Program-made: the position numbers and the translations under genes
Notes under the pieces: generated by a model
Told to the model about the DNA's origin: nothing
Databases searched by the model: none
Seen by the model: only the letters and a program-made list of their open reading frames with translations
Shown here: positions 23,701-46,500 of the stretch, piece after piece
How positions within the stretch are numbered: the stretch's first letter is position 1
How the letters are laid out: each line of letters starts with the position of its first letter
NCBI GenBank assembly: GCA_916610825.1
Contig: OU744454.1
Location: forward strand, 707,001-771,000
Length of the DNA: 64,000 nucleotides
Reading direction: 5' to 3'
Origin: Haliclystus octoradiatus
Taxonomy: Eukaryota > Cnidaria > Staurozoa > Stauromedusae > Haliclystidae

Positions 23701-24023
23701 GTGCTACAGCTTGCGGTGGTGCTTACAATCTTGAAATGTTGAGTATAAACGATTTAATGCAGTATTTATCTCTAACTTGATACGGTGACCGTTTCGCTAC
23801 AAATACCAAATACTTATATCACACTTCAGAAAATACAATAAGAGAATACGGTAGAATTGCATACAACATAATGCATAAGATTTATCTTTATAAAGCATTT
23901 TCAAATATTGCTACGCACATACTGTCTGACAAATAAAATTTTAATTCTTTTGTTTATTTTATTTATTTATTTATTTATTTTGTAGACTTTGGTGATCTCT
24001 GTGATGATGAGGATCTAGAATAG
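20710..24023 (+). CDS. COPS9: COP9 signalosome complex subunit 9 (CSNAP), 58 aa, 3 exons
   Basis: Exons 20710-20784, 22208-22271 and 23986-24023 join in phase to a 58-residue acidic protein. It starts MKPNAIEQDEMFPEG and ends VHADFYNDFGDLCDDEDLE. This matches the known family closely: an N-terminal DEMFPEG block and a C-terminal VHADFFNDFEDLFDDD-type tail with aromatic and acidic residues that dock on the COP9 signalosome; the human protein has 57 residues. The signalosome removes NEDD8 from cullin-RING ubiquitin ligases, and this subunit modulates that. The exons are too short to show as conventional open frames. Introns 1 and 2 each carry a hAT-type insertion. An AATAAA lies at 24113-24118. 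The gene converges on DOHH. Confidence 0.93.
20829..21700. mobile_element. Non-autonomous hAT element 1 (in COPS9 intron 1)
   Basis: An 872 bp element with ends CAGTGTTGTAA and TTCTCACATCACTG (inverted), bounded by a perfect 8 bp target duplication CCTATTGA (20821-20828, 21701-21708), the hallmark of hAT transposons. Both ends are crowded with AAGTAA/TTACTT and GTAACG/CGTTAC motifs, resembling transposase subterminal binding repeats. There is no transposase frame. It inserted 44 bp after the COPS9 exon 1 donor, on the promoter-proximal side of intron 1. Confidence 0.92.
22398..23293. mobile_element. Non-autonomous hAT element 2 (in COPS9 intron 2)
   Basis: An 896 bp element with inverted ends CAGGGATGTTA / TAACATCCCTG and a perfect 8 bp target duplication CTAATTTC (22390-22397, 23294-23301). 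The ends carry many GTAACT/AGTTAC motifs. The interior (about 22590-23010) is homologous in reverse orientation to the interior of the element at 6147-6770, but not recognisably to hAT element 1. It has no coding capacity. Confidence 0.92.
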
Positions 24024-24112
24024 TGCTGCAGCATGACATAAGAACATTTTCTTATCTTAATACCGCACGATCATCTGTTTGCCCTTTGATTGTATGATAA
24101 TTACAAGCGAAT

Positions 24113-24129
24113 AATAAATATAATTTAAT
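24113..24129. terminator. Paired polyadenylation signals of COPS9 (+) and DOHH (-)
   Basis: AATAAA on the plus strand at 24113-24118 lies 90 bp after the COPS9 stop. ATTAAA on the minus strand at 24124-24129 lies about 160 bp after the DOHH stop. The two convergent genes therefore probably have overlapping 3' untranslated ends within a 264 bp spacer. Confidence 0.5.
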
Positions 24130-24287
24130 TGTTATAAAATGTAACAACTTACACAATCACAATTTGTATTTTGTTTTGCATCAACAAACCTCATCGGGAT
24201 GTTTTCAACCTTTGAAAATTTGCTTATCCTTTTACTTTCTTATATCTAAATGAGGCATTAAATGCACATGAGGCATTTCATCATGAG

Positions 24288-33786
<9,499 letters not shown>

Positions 33787-34022
33787 ATTTGTAATAATTA
33801 ACAGTTCAATTTGACCATATAACAATCAAAAATTACTGACAATATGCTATGGCCTCTTTGTTTATCACATAAAAAGAGGATTCTACAAAATGGTTACAAT
33901 TTTCATAGGTGCCCGTTTTCATATCCAGGCACCTACTTTTATTCCAGATTTTGTCACTATTTGTTGATTCTGTCAAATATTAACCAGCAAAAGAGAGGAA
34001 CTGCAAATACCATCCGGCGGTA
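33787..34022. promoter_or_regulatory. Divergent promoter region, DOHH / AP-1 sigma
   Basis: Only 236 bp separate the two start codons (33784-33786 minus; 34023-34025 plus), and this interval must hold both 5' leaders. It contains an 8 bp inverted repeat TAGGTGCC / GGCACCTA with a 14 nt spacer (about 33907-33936), a candidate binding site or hairpin. No TATA box is obvious on either side. Confidence 0.55.
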
Positions 34023-36454
34023 ATGGTAAGCAATCGACTTCCTTTTTACTACTCATTTCAAAATTCAAACCAATACTGGCATGTACAATTGTACATGTTA
34101 TACAGCTTATTACATGCTTATTTTGATGACTTTTAGAAATTACTTGCTTCTTTATCCTTGAATTTAAATGGTGGTGAAGTACAATACTCAAATATGATAC
34201 TGCTTCTGTGTTTATATAATTTTTGGCGAAATGTTTTCTCTTTTAGATTCAATTTATCTTCCTGTTTAGTCGGCAAGGTAAACTTAGACTGCAAAAATGG
34301 TACACGCCGTTTTATTTGCGCGAAAAGAAAAAGATAACAAGAGATTTAACCGCTATGATATTATGTCGTAAACCGAAGATGTGTAGTTTTTTGGAATATA
34401 AAGACTTAAAAGTAATCTACAAGAGGTAACAATGATGTTTACATTTCAATAGTCTATGTCCTGATTCCTGAAATGGATATGATGATCGATAGTATATAAC
34501 ATTACGGTTTGGTATTGTAAACAAGTCGTTTTCGGGCAAAAACACGATACCCCACACGGCGACGGCTATAATGGCTTAACCTTGTCCTTTCAGGAATTGA
34601 ACGCAAGACCTCTAAGAACCATATATGTCTGGTCTGCCAAGTAAAATGTCAAATAAAAGTTATGATGTCGTTAGGACCGTGATGGTGTTCATGTTTATAA
34701 CAAAAGGCTGACACTTTGTTGTTATTCTTTGTGCGAGAGAGAGGGGCGGAACACCCCCCCCATACAATGTGACTCTTGTCAACTCTTGTATATTGTGTAC
34801 AATGTGACTCTTGTATATGTACTCTTGTCAACGCAATATTTAGGTCTACAGAGTTGTAATGCGTATAGGATTTGTTTTTACTTTTTTTCAATTTGCTTCA
34901 GCTTGACTTAACTATTTGCATGTTAGGTATGCCAGTCTTTTCTTCTGTGTTGGAGTCGAAAGTGGAGACAATGAACTTATCTCTCTTGAAATCATCCATC
35001 GTTATGTAGAAGTACTTGACAAATACTTTGGAAATGTAAGTTTATTTCAAAGGCTCAATGACTGTGACTTATCACAAGTTCACAGCCAAAAATTGCATTT
35101 AAGTCATTAAAATTGAAATAGTTTGTTGCTTTCATTTATTATTTGTCATTTTTCTTAGGTTTGTGAATTGGATATAATTTTCAATTTTGAAAAGGTAATG
35201 CTGCTTCAATAAATTATATTTATAGAATGCATATATTATCACATGACATGTATGCTACGTGAAAATGACCCTTTAAACAAAGTAACTGTGACACACCACC
35301 GCTGACCAGGGTCAGACAGAACGTTCAGCCTTCTGGAATCCTAGAGGCATTTCTTCTGAATTTTTATTGAAGTTGGATTCCTACTTTTGTCGCACCCTTG
35401 ACATGTTATGTGAATATTTTCGAGAGACAACAAATTCAAGAACATATGCCCCTTCATTCATAAGACAACATTTGAAATTATACTGATAATTTCTCGTAAA
35501 CAATTTCTCAGATTATTTGGTGGATTTTGTTTTTTAATTATTCATTATTATTTCAACAGAAAGTGTAAATTTCACATTGATTTTTAACTTATAATTGTGA
35601 ACTAATTAATAACTATTATAATTAACCCAGCACTGCCAGCACCAAAACCATGAAAATGGCATGAAAGTGTTGGTTAAACACCATCAAAATGTAAAAAAAT
35701 GAAAACGATAAGCTTTTTAAGCCATGGAAATATTGAAAACTATGGTAACATCGATGTTCATGATATTCAAATGTGAAATTTCACGCTTTTCACGGTGTTG
35801 GTTTCAGTAATGCTGCAGGAAAGTCAAAAGTATAAATTGTTTAACAAATTTCTGATTGCTTCGACACAAACAACAGCATGACCCAAGTACAATGGTATAT
35901 ACATTAATACAACCAGGGAGGTAGCCCAGGAGAAGACAACAGACAGGTCCCAGGAGGCTGGAGCAAATTCAGAAGAAAAAGATAATTTTATGATTTATTT
36001 TTGTAGGCATATTATGTTCTTGACGAACTGATCCTTGGTGGAGAGATTCAGGAAACGAGTAAAAATGCCGTCTTGAAAGCCATCGCTCAACAGGATCTGG
36101 TCCAAGAGGTAGATTTATTTCCGTGACAACTTAATTTGTTTCTTTAACTAAAATAAAGGAGGAGTCCATCTTACTCACATCTTCAAAAAGAAAGTTCATC
36201 CAATTTGTTTAAAATTATAAATCATTTTATGGAATTAACATAGAACTTAGTCATTGTAAATAGTTTTTAAACCTTTCTATCTCTCAATTAACTCAGATAA
36301 TACAATTCAGAATTCCCAAATATATTTTTGTTAAGTTTTGTTAATTTAACTTGTTGTTCTTTTCTTGCGGCTAACTAAATTGTGTTGTTATTTTCGGTAG
36401 GACGGAGAAGTTCCGTCATTGCGAAACATGTTGGAAGAACTTGGCCTCTCGTAA
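34023..36454 (+). CDS. AP1S: AP-1 complex subunit sigma, 160 aa, 6 exons
   Basis: This is the small subunit of the clathrin adaptor AP-1, which sorts cargo between the trans-Golgi network and endosomes. Exons: 34023-34025, 34247-34425, 34927-35035, 35159-35194, 36007-36108, 36401-36454; the sum is 161 codons. The protein begins [20 protein letters not shown] and includes [59 protein letters not shown] and [10 protein letters not shown], all diagnostic of sigma-1 rather than the AP-2 or AP-3 sigma chains. The first coding exon is just the ATG followed by GTAAGC; the next exon starts exactly in phase and lacks its own Met at the family start. One extra residue occurs in [11 protein letters not shown]. 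An ATTAAA lies at 36628-36633. Vertebrate paralogues 1, 2 and 3 cannot be distinguished. Confidence 0.96.
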
Positions 36455-36993
36455 CACTGATTTGATCATTGGGAAGAATTTTATCAATTGAGATTTAGAA
36501 CTTTATTTGTGTTATGTTTAAATACTCTACTTATCATTGTATGTGACAAAGCTGTTGTATCGTGTAAATAAGCGATTTCTGCAGAGCAAAAAACTGTATC
36601 ATTTTTGGGTTATAGATCTAGATGTGAATTAAAACTATGTGCAAAGGTCAATCATTGCACTATGTTGAACCTTTGGTTATTTCTTTAGTTGTTTCATAAA
36701 TAGCGTATTCAGAAATATTTCAAAGCATTTCCAGGGGAGCATGCCCCCGAACCACCCTACAGGCCGTATTGTTCCCTCCGCCCAGCCCTTCTTATATTCC
36801 CAGTTTGCTTCCGACGGGCCTGAACTGATGATTGCGATCTTGATTAGTTTTCTGGATTGCAAAATGAAACAAACTCCACCTAACCTAGGGGCATCGTCGT
36901 CGGGGGCTGTATAGGATGGGGCACTGCTTTCTGCCATATCCCAACACCCAACAATGGCCTCGCTCTTGTTATTCCAAAACACAATTTGGCAAG
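36455..36993. other. Spacer between AP-1 sigma and COG8
   Basis: It contains the sigma-gene 3' end with a variant polyadenylation signal (ATTAAA, 36628-36633) and presumably the COG8 promoter, both genes reading rightward. No other feature was recognised. Confidence 0.45.
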
Positions 36994-39900
36994 ATGGCGG
37001 TCGAAGGAAGCAGAAATTCAGCGGATTTCATCCTTAAAGAAATGCTTGCTGACCTCGACTTAGGTTAGTAGACTGCTTGGTTACTAAATAATTAATTTCT
37101 TTACTATGATTTGATACAACTGTTCTTCTATTAGTTATTAATTTATCGTTTTACATCAAGCAGAAACGGTTCTAATACGAGAGCAAAGAGTGGAATTAAG
37201 ATTAGATTGGCTCCATCTCAGTAGAGAACATTTATTGAAATTTCAAAAATCACTAGACATTATTATTCTCTGTGTATAGGTGATGTTTAAAATATTCAAA
37301 TTTGCAGCTTATATCGAAAATTAGCCCCAAACATTTCCTTAAAAATTTCGCTGTGGATATTGTTCCGGCTGCCGGAAAGTTTAGCTCAGATGGATTAGCT
37401 CAGATGGCAGAGCAACCGAACTTCAGATCGGATCATATCTGATCGACCGTGGTTCAAATCCCCCTAAGGTTAACTCAGCCTTGACTTTATCTGAAACATC
37501 AAATGACTAAAAGTTGTTCTCAAAAGATAATGTTCTGTGCGTCCATTGCGCATGCGTATATAGATAGTAAACATGGACATGTCGATCGGTCCAAATTATA
37601 TCTTAAATAGTTTGTAAAAGAATTCATAGCAGTTTAGATTGGATCGACTGTTTTGGAATAAATATAAGACAGAAACGATATTCAATATATCTGTGCATTC
37701 ATAATTTTATTCTGTGTTTGATTTATCGAAGTTTTTCAGCAACGTGGCCCAGCGTTTTCAATTTTTGAGTGTCGTTCATTTATTTGGCGTTCTGAAGGTT
37801 TCAGAGAATATTTATGTAGGCCAATAACATTTCAAAACATTTTTACTTTGGTGATTGTAATAAGTTGGGACAATAACTTATTAGTTATTTTCTTCTCCTG
37901 TAACTGGTGCTATATGGCTACTAATTCTGATTTGACGTATACCGAAAGTCAAAACTCTGAAACTCAAAATCGAAGCCGAGTTTGTTCGCTTTTTCTATAA
38001 GTTTAGGAGCACCTTTGGTGTGGTATTTAGCGTCGTGAATCTCTCATATATAATGCTTTCTCCGTCTAGCACTTTCATTCAAAAAAAATTTTATATTCTA
38101 TGATTAAATTGATAAACAGAATTGTAATATTAACGTGGTTGAGGAACAGGACCGTCCATCGCCATTGCATGTTGAACTAATGTGAGAGAAAAGCAGACAA
38201 CAGATAACGCATGCGCAAAAGACGCACGGAACATTATCGCTAGTAATCAGGATTCCGGCAGCCGGAACATTATCCACTTCGTAAAAATATTGATTAAAAG
38301 AAACTATTATATTTAAATTTTGCTTTTTGAAACATAGGCTAAATAAATGAAAATTGAAAACAAGATGGTCTGAGCTTTGGAATGATATGTGTTTCATCTA
38401 TATTGCATTTTGATAGCAAACGCAAATCGCAAAATAATATTTTCACCATGCAACTACGAACTACCTAATTTTCTCGTAATCATTAGCGGGCTTTTTATTT
38501 TTTTAGTTTTTTTTTGTTTGCGAGTTGACGTGGGATGACCCACACGTTAGATAATAAGCTAAATTGGTCTGCAGGACAAATATGTATACCGTATACAAAG
38601 CAGGCATAAACTTACTTATGCAAATTGTGCGGATAAAATCAAGTCCAATATATAAACAAGAAGGAAGACTCATTTCAAAATACTAACTTTCCACAAAATC
38701 ATTGACAAACAGTCGGGTCTGCAAAGTATTTCCCCTAAAGATTTCAGAGTCAGGATCAAAAATGATTACTTGAACATAAAATGACAAAGTGAAACATCAT
38801 ACTTAGTTAGTTACTTCCTATTTCTCTTGATATTCTCTTGATATTCTCTTGATATTCTCTTGATAGATCAGGACAGACGCAGGATTTTGTTGATGATAGG
38901 ATGATGTAAATTTTAATTTTAATTTTCAAGGAAAAGACGAGAAAGAAAGATTATACTGTATGCAGTACTTTGACCAATTAACATCAAATGGGTTGCAATC
39001 AGTTGGTAAGTAAACTGTGAGCTGGATTTACATCATTTATGTTTTCATAAGACATTCGGCTAATATTAATGTTAACTTTATTGCTGGGTGATTGGCAATT
39101 TATGTTCTGTAGTAACAGATTTAACAGAATAACGGCACATTTTCTGTAATTGAGTTCCGGCATAACGAAAAAATCGTCAATGCCTGCAGAGATTGCCCTC
39201 CAATAGGCTGAGAGATGAAGAGGAACATTGGTGTGACAGTGAGTGATGACGTTCACAGCATAAATGATGCATTGCCATGGCTATCATCGTAATCAGATAG
39301 GGGAAAACCGTTGTTTTGGTAGTTTGCAGTCGGCAACCGCAAAAGAAAGCTATAGAAAAAATTTAAAAACAATTGAATAAATGATGAAAAAATGGTGTTG
39401 ATATACCTGCTAGTTAATACTTTCCTTTTTCATTTGCTCTGAAACTTTCAACAACAAATTTAAGCAGACGATTTGACCAGGACAGTATATGTTAAGTTTG
39501 AACACATCAAACAGGGGCAATTTGCTCTTAGCCTGCATGCAATGTTTTATGTGCTTGGTTGGTGGACTCAATGTCTGACAAAAGGTTACTGAACATATTC
39601 AACTTTTTCGTCCGAAGTTTTTGTTGGGGTTTGGCACTCTATAAATAAGAAAGCCTTCAGGGATGTAGGATCCCAGGATCCCTGAATTTGTCTGACCCTG
39701 TTGGGGGTAAGCCTCTCTTTCAAACATTTACTATGATTCTTGAATCTTTCAATCTTGCTTTTCATTGTTTTGATCAGTGTGTGAACCAGAGCGCCTTCAA
39801 CAAGAAAGAAAAGATCTTCGTGAACAGACGCATCAATTGGCAATGGATAACTATGGAACGTTTATCAGAGCGGCAGAATGTTCTAAAGAAATCTACAAAG

Positions 39901-40504
39901 ATGTAAGACTTTATCTTCTCATCTGTTTGATTTATTTCCCTTTTTAATTTTATCAAATACCATTCTCACTATCACAAGCAAGTAGCTGGCAAGACATATA
40001 TGTTGACATATCCTTGTGTCCATGTTTGTAACTCATGGATATAGGATACAATAAACAATGTACTAACCAATGGTGAACTGATGCTCTTGACATGGTGGAA
40101 TTGTGTCATCAACTATAGCCGCCACATAGCTTCTCCGTGCAAACGACATAAGTATTATGCTACAACCAATTTTTAGCACTTATACTTTTACAGATTTTAT
40201 AATAACTCTGATTTGATGCAGAATAATATATTGAATAATGGGATAGATTCCACAATGTTGACCTTGTTAGCTGCATAAAATGGGTTGCTGTTAATCTCAG
40301 ACTATCTTTCTGCATCAAGAAATGATGGAATTAATATTTATTTAATTTTTATTTGATTTCATCGCAGTTTAATGTCGTTGAAAATCGTCTGGAATCTTTA
40401 TTGAGTAACACACCTTTGATGGCTTCAGAAACAGAGACATTTATTCAATCATCTGAAGAGGTCACATCAAGGTAATAGTATACCTGATATAAAGACCACC
40501 TGTA

Positions 40505-40551
<47 letters not shown>

Positions 40552-43500
40552 TTATTCAGAAACCTGATCATAACTTTTTTTACGGGACTGTACATAACAA
40601 GAAAAGTACAACACGATGTTATAGTAGAAAAAGGAATTATTTACACAGAGAGAATAATCCATAAATGAGTAAAATTGAGAAGGCGTAAGAAAATCATGAG
40701 TCGCCGAGGCAAGTGATTTTCTGAAGCCTTTTGAGTGCATTATAGCAACCCGAGTGTCTACATAACCCATACTATGCAAGAAAGTGTTTAATACTTGATT
40801 TATAGAATAGAAATATCTTATACGTTTTTAACAAAACCTTCCCCAATCATGTTGTTACATTCAAATTAATTTAGAATCACAAATTGAAAAGAGTGTTTGT
40901 GCGGCATTCTATTGACAGTGTCTCGATATTTGAATTTTAATTGAACTCGTTCTATTTTATAAGCTGTTTAATTTGTAATTATTTGAAATGTTGAATTTCA
41001 GACGTAAACAAAATTCGCTTGTTCTTGCCAAACACACTCATCTGATTGAACTCTTAGAGATACCACAGGTGGGTCTAGTTTTACATCAACACGATATTTC
41101 ATTATAAAAAGATGATCATTCATGATTTTGTGCTGATCTTATAATTTTCAGCTGATGGATACGTGCGTTCGTAATTCTTATTTTGAAGAGGCATTGGATC
41201 TATCAAGTTACGTGCGACGTCTCGAGAAAAAATATTCCAATATTCCAGTGATAGCTGTAAGTAAGTTCTGTCATTTCATTGCTGTTGTTCAGACTGAGTT
41301 GGGTCAACAATCCGATTCACATCAACTTTCAGCTTTCGAATGGACTTTGAGGAGAACAAGAAACAATTTTATTTATATCATAACGTACCATACCATTAGA
41401 TTTCTTTTGTTTTGAAAAACTTAGGAGACATTTTCGAAGGTTATTAATTTTCTCTAGTGTATAGTTTTATTTCTTCTCAAATTGTTTGATTGTTTAGGCC
41501 TACAGTCAGGGTAGGCCTAGGCCTGCATTAAATATTTCCCCAGGTCAGGATAAAAGGTGCGAATTAGATTGGATCAGACTAGCCTTGAATTATGAAGTAT
41601 GCACCTATACTCAATTTTCAAAACCATCTAGTTTGATGAAGGACATTAAATCTCTTGAAAAAATCCAACGTCGATTCACAAATTTGTGTGCAGAACTGCA
41701 AATCTAACTTTCAATGACTACAGTATAACGATTGTTTAAAACATCTTGATCTTGAAACATTAGAACTGAGGAGGATGAAGATAGATCTAGTTATGATGTT
41801 CAAAATCACACATAATCTGACTGATCTATCTCTAACCTCCATCAATTGTAAATACAATGGAAATAAATATTCTATGCATGGTCATCCATTTAAACTATAT
41901 CTTCTGCAAAAAAATTCAGATTGAATAGTGCAAAACAAAAGCCACTCGGTAAATTAGATTTATTGTTAAATTGTAAATGTTTTGCTTATTTAACTATATT
42001 AGCTTATATACATTGTATTTGAAGTTATATCTTGTTATATTTAAATTTGTAAAATGGCTGTATGTAAGTGGAATTGCTGTTGTGGTAATTCCCTGTATCT
42101 GCCTGTCATTTTCATTTTATGACAAATAAATCATATCATATCATATCTTATCTTATCCAAAGCACACCTTCAGTAACTGCCACAACAAATTTAGATAATC
42201 AGATATATCTTAATATTATTTTATCTTATTCAAAGAATATTGCCTCTGAAGTTATGGCTGCCACTCAAGAAATGCTGAATCAACTTTTACAACAGTTAAG
42301 ATGTGGTATACAATTGCCAGCGTGTTTGAGGGTTATTAGCTATCTTCGACAATTGGATGTTTTCAATGAACTTGAACTTAGAATTACATTTTTACAGGTA
42401 TTTTTAATTATCAAATAAGTAGGCCTAATGATGTGACAGTTCAACACAGCCTATGTAAAATCATGAATTCTTCAAAATATGTAGGTTGAAGATAAAAAAA
42501 AATAAATGAGTTGATTAAGTGACCATTAACCTGTCTTTTTAATCTAATTTTGCTACGGTAGGCCTACCATATAATTACACCTTTTTTAAATTATTGTATT
42601 TCAATTTTAGTCTCGAGATGTTTGGCTGAATAGTGTTTTGGAGGAAATACCAACTAAAGATGGTAGGCCTAGACTTGAATTAAGTTTATTTTTCTTAAAT
42701 TAATTTATTTTTCTTCTCTGACTTCTCTGTTTTAAGAGTACATAATCTCTATTTTATTTGAACTTGCAATAGTTTTTGTTTTGTATTTATTATGGGCCTG
42801 TGTTCATTTTATGCCAGTTTGCAGACACTAATTAATTAACAATGAAAATGATTACTTTGTTCTCTTTCAGCTCATCAGCACATCATAAAAACTATTGAAT
42901 GTCATCGTGTCAATCTGTTTGATATCATAACGCAATACCGTGCTATATTTTCTGACGATGACATCATGGAAAGTGGTATTGGCATAACAACCAGCAATAT
43001 TATTTATTCAAATATCCTTCATGCTTGGATTTCCAGAAAGGTAAAACATTCATATAAATACGTTTGAATGTTCTTGAGTAATGAAATGTCTGATAATCTT
43101 CTTGAAGCATTCATTACATATTAGGGCTCTGCCAAAAGATAATTCCATCTTCATTATATAAATAAGTTATAGATATAGATTCAATAAACAGTCTGAAGAG
43201 CGTTTTACACGAAACTCAGAGTAACGGAGTAGACTCGTGATCTTTGATCTACTATTTATATTGCTCTGCTGTTAGCATTGAGCACTCAAATTGATGTTTT
43301 GCCCACACAATTACTTTATATATATTTTTTTGGATTTCTCATTTCTCCACAAACCAGGTAAGCTTGCAACTTTTTTTCGCCGGGTTGGTTGGTAATTTGT
43401 TAGTATGTTGAAGCTTGTGTGCGTTTAATAGCCGGATGCCCTTTCTGACGCCAACCTATAGTGCACCGGCCAGGGATTGAACCGGAGACCCTGCGGGCTA

Positions 43501-46500
43501 TGGTCCAACGCCCTAGCCACTTCACCAACATTTATATGTACAGTATAATTATTTGTGCTTTGAATTGACTTGGCTGTCCCAGTAAGAAATCAGGTCCATT
43601 CTGTTTAGTTTCTCTGCTTGTATGCCTAGATGCATCAAAGAATCAGAAAAACGTTTGATATTCTGTGCTGAGTAGCAATCCTCTGTGATATGTTTCCCAC
43701 TTTACAGATTATTCCTCTTTTTCGATACATTACAGTACAGTACTTTATGTGTTGGTTTTTACAATGTTTAGATCTCAAAGTTTTTACATATTCTGCAAAG
43801 TGACATTGAAATGGGCGAAGAAGGCCGTCTTGATTCCGTGTATTCAACGTGCATGTATTTTGGTTTGTCGTTCAGCAAAATTGGATGTGACTTTCGATCT
43901 TTGGTTATTCCAATATTTTACAAGAAAGTTTTAAAAGACTTTTCCAACCGCATAAAGTTAACAATGAAAGAGTAAGTGCTCATAATCAGCTGAAGTGATT
44001 ACTCATATATTTATTAGTCCAACAATCAAGAGTCTTGTTCAACGTAATCGCTGTTCAAGTTGTAAAATAATACTGCAAAGAATGATAGAATTTTTAATTT
44101 GTTTTGGTGCAGATTTGAGGATGCTATGGAAACCTACAGCCACGTAAATGTCACTCGGCGTCCAAAAGATGATAATCAAAAATGGCAGCAAATGGTATGT
44201 TCATATTGTCATCATTTAAGTAGAAATTGTCGTTAAATAAATCACCTGTATGTTAATATTATATCTCAGAAAAAATAGTTTCTCCGTCTAAAATAAGTTC
44301 TCCACCATAGACAGGTGGCTGCTGTATAGGGGTGACCATTATAACAGGTTTTAGTGCACTGTATTAATCCTGTCTCAACTCTTTTCCAGATCTCTCAGCC
44401 ACAATCATTATCAGCTGCCCCACAGAGTCTATTAGATTTTTCACCACTTGCACATTTAACAAATGGAATTATTGATGCAATCCAAGTACTGCGACAATTT
44501 CCGGCAATACCTCTTGCAATGAAAATTAATGATATTATAAATACAGCATTGATGTCTTCTGCAGAAATTCTGAGTTCTTGGTGCAGGTATGATAATTATA
44601 TGTTTTACTTATCTGTTGTTCATCTTTCGGGGCCCCTCCTCATTTGTTTAATCAACGATGAAAGACGCTACTAGATTGTCTCGGATCCCTCTGGTCCCCT
44701 CTTTATCAAGTCCATTTGTCACTCTTGATATTAAGCTAATAACAATATTTCATAGCCTCCGTACCAGCACCAAGGTTTTTTGGAACCATAATGTATGTGA
44801 ACTAATGTGTGATTTTCTGCCCCCAACACGTTCTACTGTTTATAAGTTTTGCTTTTAACTTACCATTATCATTGAGTTGATTGGGGTGGCTGCTATCAGT
44901 TCTATGAAAAAAGCTCTTGACTTATCAGGTTTCTGAACAAAAGATGAAGATAACCTATGACGGGGATGACAAAGAGTTGTGATTTCGTAATGACAATTGA
45001 TGTTTTGTGACAGTGTGTGAATAATTTACCAAATCCATTTACAGTGTAACCTGTATATAACAACCAGCTACGAGAGGTAGATAAATTGACCACTACAAGG
45101 CAGGTGACCTTTTTATACAGGTCTGATTCAATAGAAAATATTATATTAGACATTGCAAGAGTGACCACCATAGACAGGTGACCTTTTTATACAGGTCTGA
45201 TTCAGTAGAAAATATTATTTTAGACATTGCAAGAGTGACCACTATAGACAGGTGACCTTTTTATACAGGTCTGATTCAGTAGAAAATATTATTTTAGACA
45301 TTGCAAGAGTGACCACTATAGACAGGTGACCTTTTTATACAGGTCTGATTCAATAGAATATTATATTAGACATTGCAAGAGTGACCACTATAGACAGGTG
45401 ACCTTTTTATACAGGTCTGATTCAATAGAAAATATTATATTAGACATTGCAAGAGTGACCACTACAAGGCAGGTGACCTTTTTATACAGGTCTGATTCAA
45501 TAGAAAATATTATATTAGACATTGCAAGAGTGACCACTATAGACAGGTGACCTTTTTATACAGGTCTGATTCAATAGAAAATATTATATTAGACATTGCA
45601 AGAGTGACCACTATAGACAGGTGACCTTTTTATACAGGTCTGATTCAATAGAAAATATTATATTAGACATTGCAAGAGTGACCACTATAGACAGGTGACC
45701 TTTTTATACAGGTCTGATTCAATAGAAAATATTATATTAGACATTGCAAGAGTGACCACTATAGACAGGTGACCTTTTTATACAGGTCTGATTCAGTAGA
45801 AAATATTATTTTAGACATTGCAAGAGTGACCACTATAGACAGGTGACCTTTTTATACAGGTCTGATTCAATAGAAAATATTATATTAGACATTGCAAGAG
45901 TGACCACTACAAGGCAGGTGACCTTTTTATACAGGTCTGATTCAATAGAAAATATTATATTAGACATTGCAAGAGTGACCACTACAAGGCAGGTGACCTT
46001 TTTATACAGGTCTGATTCAATAGAAAATGTTATATTAGACATTGCAAGAGTGACCACTACAAGGCAGGTGACCTTTTTATACAGGTCTGATTCAATAGAA
46101 AATATTATATTAGACATTGCAAGAGTGACCACTACAAGGCAGGTGACCTTTTTATACAGGTCTGATTCAATAGAAATATTATATTAGACATTGCAAGAGT
46201 GACCGCTATAGACAGGTGACCTTTTTATACAGGTCTGATTCAATAGAAAATATTATATTAGACATTGCAAGAGTGACCACTACAAGGCAGGTGACCTTTT
46301 TATACAGGTCTGATTCAGTAGAAAATATTATATTAGACATTGCAAGAGTGACCGCTATAGACAGGTGACCTTTTTATACAGGTCTGATTCAATAGAAAAT
46401 ATTATATTAGACATTGCAAGAGTGACCACTACAAGGCAGGTGACCTTTTTATACAGGTCTGATTCAATAGAAAATATTATATTAGACATTGCAAGAGTGA

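Noticed and set aside
41155..41415. Unspliced reading of COG8 exon 6 into the intron
   Set aside because: Family alignment stops exactly at the GTAAGT donor after 41256.
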